A DNA stretch of 64,000 nt from Gnetum montanum (taxonomy: Eukaryota > Streptophyta > Gnetopsida > Gnetales > Gnetaceae): contig MNCI01020452.1 in the NCBI GenBank assembly GCA_015680685.1, forward strand, positions 185,007 to 249,006. The letters are read 5' to 3'. Below the pieces are notes generated by a model. It saw only the letters and a list, made by a program, of their open reading frames with translations, was not told the DNA's origin and did not search any database. Both the position numbers and the translations under genes were made by a program. This document shows, in pieces, positions 11,345 through 23,584 of the stretch. The stretch's first letter is position 1. Every line of letters starts with the position of its first letter.

Positions 11345-12195
11345 TGATGAGCAACAAGGTACCCCTATGCCCAACCATATGAATCACAAGTGCTCATGTG
11401 CAATCTAATTGAATTCCACAGACTATTATTATTAAGTACACTAGAGCTAAGTAGTGTGTGCGTGTTGTTCATTCGTTATCTTCCCAACCCCACATGTGAA
11501 ATGCAATTTTATGGTTAAGTGTGATTGAGGCATATGATTTTTATTGTTTTGTGTTTTTATGGAATTACTTACCTAGAACAAGAATAAAAGTAAGAGTGAT
11601 TAAAAATAAAAGCGATTAATTGCTAAGGAAACTAAAGTCTAATCTAGCCTAACACAAGTAACCATTCCCACTTCTCAGACACATCCTAAACTTTGTGCGA
11701 ACACTGCTGGGTTTTCAAACGCTAATCCTTTCTAAGCTACCAGGTGTCACACATATGCTCAAAGGGGTCGTGCTTGTGTATCTTAATAAGTTGCTTGATT
11801 AATCAAAATTAATTACTGCATAAATAAAATTAATGTAAATTTCATGAAATATAAATGCATAAGAAAGAAAATCTCAAGTGCTGCAAGGAATGGATCAAAG
11901 AGCTTATCTTTATTACCAACACAATGGTGTGCTTAGGTACATTAATGCTTGAATAAAGATCCGTTCACACTTCGAACTCCTACTATGAGCACTTGGAAAA
12001 TATTCTAACTTTCAAATGGACAAATTGCAAGAGTTTCACTACTTGACTACTAAAAACCTACTCTCGATTGTGTGCCTAGGTGTTGTATTTATAGACCTGG
12101 GAGTAACCTTACGATATCAAATGTACAATATTGCATCTTGGGCTGTGATATTGTGTACCTGATATCATGGCTGCCCAGATATCAGAGTGTTTTCC
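11345..12195 (-). repeat. Athila-B 3' LTR
   Basis: Colinear with 29278-30155, roughly 85-90% identical by eye. On the minus strand it has a TATA box (complement of 12085-12094) and a phased GATATC-like array at 12113, 12127, 12147, 12161 and 12178. The last ~25 bases (ending TTTATCA in the 5' copy) are missing: ATCAGAGTGTTTTCCACAAC joins LTR to internal sequence directly, which indicates a small deletion across the LTR/polypurine junction. Confidence 0.88.
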
Positions 12196-14201
12196 ACAAC
12201 TAAATGAAAACTCTTCCTCGAGTACAGAAGAAGAGGAACAAGTCCTTTACAAAATATAATAGGGGGACATGAATTGATTTGATTGACATGCAAAGTGACA
12301 CAGAGAAAATAGAAAAATACAAAAGTGCGTGAGCAAATAATATGACAATGGTGTATAACATTCAGTGTTCATGATAATAGGAAAGAACATCAATAGATCC
12401 AAAGAACATCCAACCCCTCTTTATAATAGAAGAATGAGGGAGAGATAGAAGAGATCTAGCAATCATGAAAAATCTTTTGTGAGTGATATGATTGCATCCT
12501 CCTTGGTGACAACAGTCCTGCTTCCTATCCTTGCTTCCCACTGTAATAACAACAAAACCAACGATTAGTATATATAGTGCAAAAGAAAATGGCTAAGTAT
12601 CTTATCTCATTGATGATTTTATCTAGCTAGGTTGTGATTGTGATAGATTGGTTGCTTGATGTTGTTAGTGGAAAGACTGACAAATGGGTTAAATAAGAGA
12701 AGCAATCCATATAATTTAGAAAAAGCTTAACACAAGGAGTACTGGAAAGAGGGTATTCACAACAATAAAAGGGAATTAATTATAAATACTTGTGAAGGTG
12801 TATACAATTCGATGACATGGATGGGGTAAATAAAAGAATTTTATCGTAACAATGTCTAAGGATAAAGAACTTAACTTAACCAAACCAAAGGATATGCAAG
12901 TGGGTCCTCCCCAAAGCAGACATAGGCCTTTTATGCCCTTGCATAACTTCAAACCAAGGAATCTATGGGCACCATGGATGATTAATGGTTACAAAAAGTT
13001 AAATACAAAAAACCCAAAAGTAACTTACTGAGAAACCCAACACATCAAACCAAAAGATTGAATAAAAACATGAAACTGGTAGTGAGGTGAGGCATCAAGA
13101 GCATAGATGGATGATAGAGAGTGGAATGGAGTTTCTAATTATGGTCACACACAGTACCTTGTGTAGTTTATGATTAATTGACTTGGTAGGATCCTTCCTC
13201 AGTCTAGATCAAAACCAACCACTTTTAGTGACTTTGCATTGACATTCTAAGGTAAGTCCATCCCCTGAGACACAAGAATGCTTCCACAAAACAACCACCA
13301 TTCCAAATTGGAGTGAAGGTAGGAAGTGAGAAAGGGCCTTAGTTAGAGGAGACAATACAAGTCTCATAACCAGTTCTTGTAGCCCCTTTATTTGGTCTAA
13401 GGGGTATGCTTTGAATTTCCATATTTTTTTTGTTTGGGAATCACACCATGCAAAGACCCATGTTTTTTTTGAATTTATTTTACCCAAGGGGTGTGCTTTG
13501 AATCCTCATCATTTTTTTTTTGTGATGAGCACCACACCATGCAAGGACTCATTTGAATTTCTATTATGAAATGAAGAAGAATGGTGAGAAGCTTACGAGA
13601 ACACCCCTGCACACAGGAAAATAGAAAAGTACAAAGAATATCACATCCCTTCAGAGCCATACCCTGTCCAAACCTTTGATTCCTTCTTGATTCCAGAAAC
13701 TACACAAGTCACAAATTTATTAAAGTTGTATTAATGAAGAAGAGATTACATGCTTCAAAAACAAGGAAAAATAGAGTATGTGGATGGGTGGATGATGTAG
13801 ACTCACTACCTATTACATGAAAAGAAACCATGTCCCAGTCATCAGTAACAACATCCAATGTCAAAAACCAAACATCAACAATCAAATTACAAATGAAGCA
13901 TACCACCATCGAGTAGTGCATTACCATTGTACTTGTCACCTTATTAGTAGAAAAAGTAAGAAAACACATCAAACATAAGTAAAAATAACCATAAAAAAGT
14001 AAAAGACTAGATAATAGATATTGAATATATTAACTTTGGTGTAAACAGAAATTAAGAAAAGACCAATAACCTTAAAAATATAAATATGTAAAATAAGAAA
14101 AATGTAAAACAAAGAAGATGAAAACAAAAAGTTGTAAAATCAAAAATGTGTAAAACAAAAAGGTCAAAAACTGTGAAGCCACCTAAGGTGTTACTATGGG
14201 T
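12196..14201 (-). other. Athila-B spacer between integrase and 3' LTR
   Basis: About 2 kb without coding potential. It is homologous to the spacer of Athila-C: GCAAGTGGGTCCTCCCCAAA near 12897 matches ACAAGTGGGTCCTCCCCAAA near 24447. Near 14090-14170 it has A-rich GTAAAACAAAAA-type repeats (T-rich on the element strand), shared with Athila-A and Athila-C. The third ORF that follows this spacer in the other two is missing here. Confidence 0.6.
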
Positions 14202-14216
14202 GGCCATCTCCCCCAC
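14202..14216 (-). other. Internal polypurine-like motif of Athila-B
   Basis: The minus strand reads GTCGTGGGGGAGATGGCCA directly downstream of the integrase end. The same motif follows pol in Athila-A (34269-34285) and gag in Athila-C (25547-25565). It resembles a retroviral polypurine tract but lies 2-5 kb from the 3' LTR. Confidence 0.7.
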
Positions 14217-14289
14217 GACTAAGTTGAAAGGGAGAGATTTGAAAGATTGAGCGTGGTTGTCCATCTAGCGAGGTGTTTGTTGAGTTGGT

Positions 14290-15480
14290 TGGCTTGGGCT
14301 CATGGAAAGGTTTTATTTGTTGATTGTTAACTAGTTACTTTTTGTCTAGGCTATTTGGATTGTAGATGATCATGACCCTCAATGGAAAAGTCTCATCAAT
14401 AATGTATGGTCCTTCGCACAATGTTTGGAATTTGGTTTGTTGAGGTACATGTGTAGGATTCCAATAAAGAATCTTGTCTCTTGGTTGAAACTATACTTTT
14501 CTTATTTGAAGGTCATGGAATTTCTTGTTGAATGCCTTATGCATCTCTTTGGATGATAGGGCCATTAACTAATTTTTATCTTGGAAGTTGAGACTCATTA
14601 ATTGTTCTTTTTATGCTAGAATTTAATCTAAGTCAAGGTCATAGGTAGTAGAGAGTGTACAAAACTCAGATTGGATGGGCAATGTTGGTAGTTTTTTGTA
14701 CACAAGCTCGTAGGGAGAAATAACCTATGGGAATATTTCATGTGTAGTGATAGGCCCAAAGGGAATCATTTAATTTAGTGCTCCAATCCCTTTAGTATTT
14801 TCTAATGGTACGTGTTAAGATTTCTGTAACCTCCCAATTAGTGACCTCAGCTTGGCCATTAGCTTGGTGGTGATATGGTGTTATGAGTTTATGTTCAACC
14901 TCCAAGCATTACATTAACTTCTGAAAAGTGGAACCTATAAAATGAGTTCCATTATTAGAAATTAATACATGCGGTACACCAATCCTATTTACTTTGTTTT
15001 GTTATACAAACTGAGCAATAGCGGTGGATGTACAGTTAGTGATGGCTGCTACTTCTACCCACTTGGTACAATAGTCAACTACAACTATTATATATGCTTT
15101 TCCATTTGATAAAGGTGTGATGGAACCCATGAAGTTAATGCCCCAAATTTTAAATGGTTTGAGAGATTGTATCCATTGTTGTGGCCCCTCCATTTGAGCT
15201 ATCATTCCACCATCCCTCTAGAAATTATCACAAGCATAGAGGAAATTATGTGCATCCCTAAAGATTGTTGGCCAATAATACCCCACCATGAGGATTTTTA
15301 TGGCTATGCATCTCCTAGCATAGTGGCCCCCACAAGGACCTTTGTGAGCATCTTGAATAATGAAAAGTTGATTTTTATTAGGGACACATGAACATACCAG
15401 GCCATCAGGATAAACCTTATAAAGTTTCTCATTAATCTCCAGCAAATATTTAACCCAGTGAAGAAATTTCTCTTTATTTC
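14290..15480 (-). pseudogene. Athila-B integrase remnant
   Basis: The zinc-finger part (15218-15445) reads YPDGLVCSCVPNKNQ, AHKGPCGGH, GYYWPTIFRDAHNF and ACDNF; both histidines and one cysteine remain, but the second cysteine of the CxxC pair is changed. The core (15002-15205) reads FKIWGINFMGSITPLSNGKA and VVVDYCTKWVEVAA, keeping the first catalytic Asp. The second reads GVPHVLISNNGTHFIG, where the family has D-N-G: Asp is replaced by Asn (GAT to AAT). The distal part, NGQAEVTNWEV, still has the catalytic Glu. Stops appear towards the C-terminus. Confidence 0.88.
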
Positions 15481-15599
15481 TAGTGTCTAGCCCTTGCAGT
15501 AGTTCTTACATGAGTAGATAAGTGAGGATGGTTTTGTGCCATTTTGGTTCATCGGGCATTTGTACATAGATAACATTTGCAAGAAGAGATTTGTTAGGG

Positions 15600-16080
15600 A
15601 ATTAATTAGATAAAGGACTCTCTTTCTTCTTGTCATCCCATCTTAGTCATGATAAGTGATCTATGATCACATTCTCCACACCTTTATGATCTGCCATCAT
15701 GAGATCAAATTCTTGCAAAATCATGAGCCACCGTATGACACGGGGGCTCACTGTTGGTTTTTTCATTAGAAATATAATGGCACTATGATCTGTCTGCACA
15801 AACACTTTGTAGCCAAGCACATAGTGCCTAAACTTCTCTAAAGTAAACACCACTATCATCAACTCCTTTTCTATGGTGGTGTAGTTCAGTTGTGCACTTG
15901 TGATGCTCTAGCTTGCATAGTAAATGTAATATGGATGTTTTTTTATCATCCATCTACGTAAGCACTACCCCAAAGCATAATTTGATGCATAGATCATCAC
16001 ATGAAATGGTCTGAACCAATCTAGTGCTTGAAGAATGGGACTTTCAACAAGCTTTTGCTTCAACTATTGCAATGTTGGTT
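15600..16080 (-). pseudogene. Athila-B RNase H remnant
   Basis: The segment 15647-15862 is open and reads VVFTLEKFRHYVLGYKVFV, QTDHSAIIFLMKKP, RVIRWLMILQEFDLMMADHK and ENVIIDHLS, the hallmark C-terminal half of the Ty3/gypsy pol RNase H. The upstream half (15870-16080) is interrupted by stops. In this lineage the domain joins RT directly to integrase, and no second RNase H follows, unlike Tat-0 and Tat-1. Confidence 0.88.
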
Positions 16081-16149
16081 CACATGCAAGGGTTCAGATG
16101 AATGATGCATCCTTCTTTGTCAATTCTACCAATGACTTGGTGATGTTAG

Positions 16150-16990
16150 AAAAATTCTTGATGAATCACTGGTATTAGCCAGTATGAACAAGGAATTATC
16201 AAACTTCTTTGACTATTTCGGGTTAACTGATTATTCCTTGGATGACCCTTATTTTTTTTAGGGTCCACCTTGATTCTTGCTTTTGAGATGCAATGCCCCA
16301 ATACTATGCCTTCATGGACCATAAGATGGCTCTTTTACTAATTGAGTTAGAGATTTATTTCAATACATCTTTTCAATGCCTACTCAAGATGGTTTAGGGC
16401 TTGCTTGAATGTAGCACCATAGGTAGAAAAATCATCTATAAAAACTTCTACCCTACTATCAATTTGTTTTTGGAAAATGCTAAGAACTAATTATTGAAAT
16501 GTGGTTGGGGCATTACATAGACCAAATGGAATTTATCGATAAGTAAAAGTCCCCCAAGGACCTATAAAAGTTATCTTTGCCTAGTCCTCTAGTGCAATTC
16601 AAATTTGGTTATAGCCACTATAACCATTAAGAAAGTTGTAATAACTATGCCTTGAAATGGTGTCCAGTACTTGGTCAACGAAAGGCAACGAGAAACAAAA
16701 GTTGCCATGTTGATTAGCCAGAAATCAATGCACACTCACCATTTACCTTCTTTCTTTGGTACGATCATGAGTGGACTAACCCACTTACTATTTGCAGTAG
16801 GGTAGATCAATCTTGCTTTGAAGAGTTGTTCAATATCCTCTTTGAAAATTTGTTTTAACTTGGGATTCAAACATCATTGTGGCTATCATTTGAGCTTGAT
16901 GGTGGGATCAATGTATATTCAGTGCTAGCATATTCTTGGATCTATCCTAGTGAGTTTGGAATATAACCAAGCAAAGGTTGTTGATCATTT
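16150..16990 (-). pseudogene. Athila-B reverse transcriptase remnant
   Basis: The minus strand reads FKEDIEQLFKARLIYPTANS, KWVSPLMIVPKKEGKW, VCIDF and downstream blocks such as FEDYAK-like broken sequence to GIASQKQ near 16290. The phrase YPxxxSKWVSPxxxVPKK is typical of Athila-type RT. Several frameshifts and stops follow. It would have copied the element RNA using the tRNA-Asp-like primer site at 29259-29276. Confidence 0.8.
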
Positions 16991-17536
16991 TTCCAAAAAT
17001 TTTATCAATTTTCTCTTTTGTTCTATAGCAAGCATGGCATTAATAATAACCAGCCTTCCACTTTTCAAAAATACATACTCCATTCCAACTAGTAGCATCT
17101 TCAATTCAAGGGGCTCTTGTTTAAAGTTGTCAGGAATTTCCAACTCATCCCAATTGACATCATCATTTTCTCCTTTAGAGAGCTAGTAATGAACATGCTT
17201 GAGTTCATCCATACTTGCAACGTACTCATACATTAGGCCCTTAGTTGGTTCTATGCATAATGTACTACTATTAGCATTAGCTATCAACCATTGGGTGCCT
17301 TCTTATTTTTTGGCTGCTACATACAGACATTTCTGGATATCAGCGTCTGGTGCATATTTCTTGCATGCAGAGATAGATGTTTTCTTTACTAACCATAACT
17401 TCTACACATAATGACACCCAAAATCATTGTATGTGATACATGGAACTCTCTTCTTCTTGATCTTTCCAAATTCATTTTCTTTTGATATTTCTAAGGAAAG
17501 ATCTCTAATGCCCATTTTGGCATACATAGTACTTAG

Positions 17537-17854
17537 TCACACCTTTTTCATAATGATTGAAAAGTCCCCCTTGTAGTTCTCCACTTTGATTACTAGGAAA
17601 TTAGCAGGATATAACCACCCAAAAATGGTGGTGAAAATGTCTTCAACTAGTTCCAATGAAATAATGATGGACTGATCCTTCAATTCTAGATAGATGTTGC
17701 TATTCTTCAAAGGAGGAAGGTTCCACATTATGTACATCTCATGGGAGATCAAATTAACACTGGAACCAGAGTCAAGAAGAGGTTTGCAAGGATTATTCCT
17801 AGCAATTTGCAAGTAAACTAGGGGACTTCTGAGATCAACTAATTTTTTGGGCAA
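17537..17854 (-). pseudogene. Athila-B retropepsin (aspartic protease) domain
   Basis: An open segment of 105 residues with the retropepsin active-site motif CKPLLDSGSSVNLIS (about residues 22-36; catalytic Asp in D-S-G), preceded by the family-typical KLVDLRSPLVYLQIARNN and followed by DIFTTIFGWLYPANFLVI. The active site is intact here, whereas in Athila-A it reads LLDSFFGVNLI. It would process the Gag-Pol polyprotein. Flanking frames are broken, so it is unlikely to be expressed as a polyprotein. The stretch 16990-17536 is the protease-RT linker, with no further domain seen. Confidence 0.88.
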
Positions 17855-17899
17855 TTTACTAGCTTGAATCTAATAAGATATAGCATGTGTTAGTATTAT

Positions 17900-19804
17900 A
17901 GTATGGATTCAAGAGGGATTTTGATTTGAAGAGGACTCCGATAAAGAGGAAATAGAGAAAGGTGGAGGAGCAAGGTTACCAACCATTGATGTGTCCAAGG
18001 GCTTTGGTGGACTATGAGGTTGGAAGAAGGATCTTTTCTTTGTTCATCGTTCTAACCCATTGGATGGGTTAACCAATTTCAGGTTAACTACCTTCATAGT
18101 GTTCCTTTGCTATGGTTATGCAGGCAATTCACCTTGCATGGACGAAGTAGGTGGTAGTTGTGTAGGAGGTGGAGGAGTAAGTGCAAGAATAGGAGGTGCA
18201 TGAGGGTAGTAGGTGGTATCCCTCCTTGGATAGGATGATTAGTATGTTTTAGGAGGGTACTAGTGAGATTGATAAGTAGCAATATGACTAGTGGATTCCC
18301 TTAAAGATTAAGGTTGTTGAACGTAATAACCATAGGGATCTAGTTGCCGGTAAGGGTATTTTTTTCTTGGAGGTGGCAATGCCCATGATTAAGGTTGCTA
18401 CCACTGTTGGTAAAATTCATGAGGTTGCAAGGAGTTCCACTTGGATAGTATTGCTATGGTTGGTGGAACTTCTGAGGATTACCTTTTGGATAAGACAATC
18501 TTTTGGGTGTTTGCCTTTGTGCAAGTCGTGGATGCAAGGCATACACCCTAGATTCCTACAAGTGTAATATAACTAGATAACATTCCTTAGGATGTTCATA
18601 CTGGCAAACATCACATCCACCATCATCATCTAAATTGCTATTCACAACCATCATTATTGTAGCCATTTTACCTTTATCCTTAGATATGGCACGTTCAGCC
18701 TCCTTATGTCTCCAATGCTCTCACTCACCGCTTTGCTTCTTGGACTCTTCAGCAATTTTTAAGATAGCTTGAAACTTATTGTTCATGGAGTCCCATAATT
18801 GATCAACCTTAGCTGTGATTTCTGATTGCAATTTCTAGAATGACAAGGTTTTCTAATTTACCATCTCATTTCTGATGAATTCATCCTCACTATCATAAAA
18901 TATAATCCTTTTTTTCTGGATAGAAGGGTCTTTATTGTATGCTTCTACACTTTCACATTTTCTCAATTCTCTATCCTCCTTGGCTACCTACTTAATTAGT
19001 TTTTCGATTCGATGGGTGCTTAACTCTATCAATCTCCCTTGGGCATAGACACCAAGGGTTTTCCTAGTTTCAAACCTCAACCCGTCTACGATATGGCAAA
19101 GCTGATCAAGCTGAGAGTATCCATGGTCAAAATACCTATGCAAAAGAGAGTAGTATCGTCCAATAGTAGCATCCAAGGGCTCATGATTCCCTTGTTTACA
19201 CACTTGAATTTGTTTCCTTAGATTGGATACTTGTGAGTACATTTGATTTGTCATTGAATAGTTCCAACATTATACTCCACTACCTAATTAATTCTAGTTC
19301 CAAGAATCGATACCAACTTTCTACTTCCTTTATAGGTTTCCTTGGAAATAATTTTAGCTTTTTCTAGTTATTTTCAATAATTTGCAAGGCACATGCATCC
19401 TTGAAGGCCTATAGATGATTTTTTGGATCAGCATCATATCCTCCCTCGAGTCAAACAATGTTGTTCATATTCAGCCTCTTTATTCTAGTCTCTTTCATGT
19501 GCTTAGTTGGAATCCTCATAGCCTCTACAATATTTAACATGCCTTAAGTAGCATGTAGAGGTTCATCAAGGACATGATGATGGTGCCTGCGATGTTTCCT
19601 ACTAGCCCTTCTTTCTTGATTATGGGCTTCTCTAGATTATCCACATCTTTGGTCATGACTATCCCGATGATAGCTTTTATTGTTTTGGCCCTATCGGTCA
19701 CCTTCATCACAGTTATTTATTCTACAGCCATGATTTGAACTAGATGAAAAAGATGATGATGATGATGATGAAGGGGAACTTGTTCCATGTTGGCACCTAT
19801 CATC
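17900..19804 (-). pseudogene. Athila-B gag, C-terminal part
   Basis: The gag core at 18988-19254 reads LRKQIQVCKQGNHEPLDATI, then RYYSLLHRYFDHGYSQLDQL and GLRFETRKTLGVYAQG, like the retrotransposon Gag domain. Further down, VCQYEHPKEC (18590-18640) marks the zinc-knuckle position, with one cysteine missing, followed by a proline-rich tail (HAPPILALTPPPTQLPPTSS). A GAT run at 19752-19770 encodes a low-complexity stretch. The N-terminal part lies at 28545-29110, on the far side of the Athila-C insertion. Frames are broken. Confidence 0.82.
19752..19770. repeat. (GAT)6 microsatellite in gag
   Basis: Six perfect GAT units in Athila-B gag. The homologous place in Athila-A (39121-39140) has a shorter, interrupted version. 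Confidence 0.9.
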
Positions 19805-19809
19805 CTTCC
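19805..19809. repeat. Target site duplication of Athila-C (CTTCC), left
   Basis: CTTCC lies directly before the LTR and is repeated exactly at 28540-28544. The unoccupied counterpart in Athila-A gag reads CCTACTATTTCCTCTTC. Confidence 0.9.
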
Positions 19810-20671
19810 TAATGAGTGGATAGTTACCTCTACAATCAACCATATGAATACAAGCATTCACGCATGATCCAGTTGAACTTTGTAGATGGGCTAGTTGTGG
19901 TATTTAGATAGTTACACGTCGATCACAGTTCATTGTCTTCTCACCTAGACTAGTATTTACTTTTTCATGTATGGTTTAGTCTAGAGTGAGGTGTATGATG
20001 TGGTTCTAAACTAGTGCTACTCTTAGAGGCAATGGAAAATAACTTTGTTTTAAGCTAAGAGGGAATGGTAGAAAAGAATCTAAGCTAGCCTAAGTGCTAT
20101 GAGCATTCATCCCTAATCATCCATACACATCTTGAACCTCATGTACTACTTCTACAATTACCAAGCATATATTACTTGAGTGCTCCTAGATACACTACTG
20201 GGTTACCAAGTAGTCACACTTAAATGCTTGTGATTAAGTTGTACTCATTTCGCATTTAATAACAAGGATAGTAAAGGAAGGTAAAGAAATATTAATTAGG
20301 AAAAAATAAATAAAAATAACAATTGAGAAATTAAAACTAAGTGAATGCTACAATGATGAAATAATCTCAATCTTTATTACCATTCATGCGTGTATCCAAG
20401 TAAGTCACACTCAAATAAAGGTTCTGTACAATTACAATCATCACACTATGAGCATGCATTGGAGAAAGAGTTGAGATGAACTAAAAATGAACAAAAAAAC
20501 TCTACTTCTACACCTACTTCCTCTAATTTTTTCCTATGCATCCAAATGTGGTATTTATAGGATAAAATAGGAACCATGATAACGTGTATTTGATATCATT
20601 AGATAGGCCATGATATCATGCACCTGATATCGTGGGTCTGATATTAAAGCCTGACAAATCATGGTTCATCA
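19810..20671 (-). repeat. Athila-C 3' LTR (862 bp)
   Basis: Colinear with 27678-28539, same length and about 85-90% identical by eye. It ends ...GGTTCATCA. The TG start reads TA here, one substitution. The minus-strand TATA box is the complement of 20551-20561. Outside it, ATCTCCACGACTGAATGAAA gives the purine-rich GTGGAGAT on the element strand, the likely plus-strand primer site. Confidence 0.93.
20578..20645 (-). promoter_or_regulatory. Phased GATATC array in Athila-C 3' LTR
   Basis: GATAAC 20578, GATATC 20592, 20612 and 20626, GATATT 20640: spacings 14, 20, 14, 14. It lies immediately upstream (element strand) of the TATA box at 20551-20561. Confidence 0.8.
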
Positions 20672-20734
20672 TATCTCCACGACTGAATGAAAACTTGTCC
20701 TTGAGTCGAACAAAATGAAAACAAGCCCAATTAA

Positions 20735-23584
20735 TTACATAGTGGATAGGTATGGGATTATTTGAAACATAGATAGAAAATTACATAATTTACTGGAACT
20801 CATGTGGTTCTCGGTGGTGGTGGCTCCTCCATGGGTCTCTTCCCTTTGTCTTATGCTCCCGGCTTTGGAAGTTGATGGCTCTGAAGGAGTGCCTGGAGCT
20901 TTTCCTCTTCTTTTCAAGGGCCCTATGCAGTCCATGCTGATGCTCTATTATTTGATAGAGTTGATACCTCCCATGGGCATGGTAGTTGCGGGAACATCTA
21001 GTTGGCCTTGATATACCAAGTCACAAACAACTATCATTCCTCTTCATAGGCTTTGGCTTTGTCCTTGTATTCCTAGTAATCCGTAAGTCATCAAGCCAAG
21101 TCTACTACAACATCCTTTTTTCCTTAGTAGTTAGCCTTGACTACCTCTAATTCAAAATTTTCCACTTCTAGTTTTTGTAGCATCTTCTTGTGCTTAGCAA
21201 ATTCTATTTCATATTTTGCATAAGTGGTAGCTACCTGCTTCTCCAGATCTATTCTTGAGCATCTTGCTATTAACATGGCTAATTTGGAATATCGTAGGTT
21301 TTCCAATTCCATGTACTTCATAAGATCTTATATTTGTAGATCCTAGCTTTTGAGCTAAGCTTGGTGGACAAATGCATAGGTATCCAATATGGCCCACCAG
21401 TCAATGTTTTGAGCACTAAGAGTGTTGATATGGGTCTTGGCCATATGGATTTATTTTTTAGCTACTTGCTTGTACATCCTCAACTAGTCTCTTAAGTGTT
21501 TCTTTAGCTTTTCATGTCTCTTGGCCTCATCTTGCCACGTGCTTATTTCAATTGCCTTATTTTAATGGATGGCACACACCTCCTCCATTGAAAGGGTTCT
21601 ATTTTCTCTAGCTAAACGATTTATGTCCTAGTTGACCCTGACTAATTTTTCTCAAAACTGCTAAAATTTTTATTTGAGAACCTTCTTTTGTTTTTTCATA
21701 GTGGTCAATTGAAGATTGTCTATGACAAGCTATTTATTCTCCTCTTATAAGGCCTTGAGTGCTTTGGCATGTGCATATGTCTGCACTTGTGCCTTCAAAT
21801 CATTCCAATCAGCCTTCTGTTTTTCCTCTACCACCTTCTTATTTTCTACCAAAAATTTAGTAATTTTCTTTGTCCTAAAAGACTCTAGCTAGTCTATGGG
21901 GATAAATTGAGATGGATCTCACTATGCAACTTGCAGGGTGATGAGCTTCTCTTGGAGTCTTTTCAACTCTATTTCTACATGCTCAACCCTAATCTCTACC
22001 ATGACCAGCTTTCCTTTGGTGGAGATGAGGTCTGATTGAGTTGTTCTAACATCTTGAGGGATGTCAAATAGGTACATCATCACTTGTCCTATCTATAGCA
22101 ACTGATTGAGAACATCCTCATGCTCCATAAGAGTCATCGAGAGGCTAGTTAAAGTTTGAGCATTACGTGCTCTTGTAAAGTTTGCTGGTGGCACAACAGG
22201 GACATTGAACAATTGTTTTATGTGATCTATGACCACTTCTATAGCTCCCAGTACATCTTGGTGCTACATGACCACTACTGTGACCCCTTCACCAGTTTCT
22301 AATTGCCCCTAGAAAGATGCAGCATTCCCTGAGATCTGTTATGACCAGTGCATTTCCCCTCCTCCTGTTTGGATTGACACCTCATCCCGTGCATGATTGA
22401 TGGAGACCATGGATCTTATGGTATCATTGATGAGCTGGAAGAGATTGGCATCATCATGACTATCCCAGCTGACTATCTCAGCGATGGCCCTGAGTTGGCT
22501 CATCAATAGTTGATAATATTGCAGTGGTAGTGATGGTTACTCTTGCTGGCATGTGTTGGGTCCTTCTTCTTGTTGTTGACTAGGCCTTGTTCTTGGAATT
22601 TGGCTAGGCCCTACAATTTGAGTTATAATGGGCTCCACCATCTATACTTGTTTTGGCTCTAGTGTCTCACTAGCACTTTTCCTTGGGGTTGGTGGCTTCA
22701 GAAATTTAGTAAATGAAGCATGTTGGGCTCTTCTGAGGACATCATTGGTGTACCCTAGAATTCTAGCATGTCGACACAACTTCCTAATGAGATAGGGAAA
22801 GGGTAATGCCAACTTCCCTATCTTGCATTCCTCAAATCACCTCAGAATCTCTGTGTCATACAGATGGGGTAGGTTAGCATTAACCTTGCCCATCAATATA
22901 GCACTTCCTCTGGCTACATATGTGGAGATTCTATTAAATCCTCTTATGGGGAAGATGTGATAAGTATCGATCTTGAAATAGATCCTCTCTTCTAGGGTCA
23001 ACTCTCCATACACCTTGTCTTCCTTGCCATACACCCTTTTTAACCAATGCATCAACATCAGAGTGAGTGGGAAAGTGAGCAACTTTTGGCTGTGTATTTG
23101 AAATATTTAACACTTTTAAAATGGCTATGGCAGAGAAATCAATAGAAACACCATCAATATCAACTATGGTAGCTTCTTCTTTATTTTTCAAAAATTGGTA
23201 CATCTCTCCCAAGTACCAAGCACCACTTTCAGAGAGGATAGGCCATAATGGGGACCCTTTGAGTTGGTTCCTAATTGATTTAGGAGTGAACTCAGTGAAA
23301 GGTCCAATGTTGAGTTCCATAATCATGACCACAGATGTGGATCTTTCATGGATTTCCTGAACACATTCTGGGGACAACATGAGATGTTGTTTGTATTTAG
23401 GTGCTTTAGCAGCTCCTCTTTTAGCCTATCCCAATTGCATAGTAACAAGAGGCTCTTGATGGATGTTGAATGATTTTGCCTCATATTCTATATGTTCCTC
23501 AGGAGATGCTTAGCCTTTGCCTCTCCTTGGTCATTTGAATGCATCTTGAGAGGGTCCTCCTTGCTATCCACATTTAGGAGCCAT
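20735..23584 (-). pseudogene. Athila-C third ORF (env-position protein with coiled-coil-like region)
   Basis: Starts at an ATG whose product begins MAPKC, like MASRPKC in Athila-A (33113). The best-preserved part (22934-23380, 148 residues) reads FTEFTPKSIRNQLKGSPLWP, ILSESGAWYLGEMYQFLKNK and VDIDGVSIDFSAIAILKVLN. That resembles the plant 'putative transposon protein' type domain seen in extra ORFs of Athila/Tat elements, but no database search was possible. The C-terminal half (20735-22700) is rich in Glu, Lys and Ala (EKQVATTYAKYEIEFAKHKK at 21190-21250), suggesting a coiled coil. It occupies the place where Athila elements carry an envelope-like ORF; I see no clear signal or membrane segment. 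Function unknown. Interrupted by stops. Confidence 0.7.

Noticed and set aside
14052-14264. Minus-strand Phe/Leu-rich 70-codon frame as a transmembrane envelope protein
   Set aside because: It is the T-rich side of the A-rich repeats that follow pol in all three Athila elements; composition, not coding, explains it.
15167-15391. Plus-strand 74-codon open frame
   Set aside because: Antisense shadow of the Athila-B integrase zinc finger.
23121-23360. Plus-strand 79-codon open frame
   Set aside because: Antisense shadow of the best-preserved part of the Athila-C third ORF.
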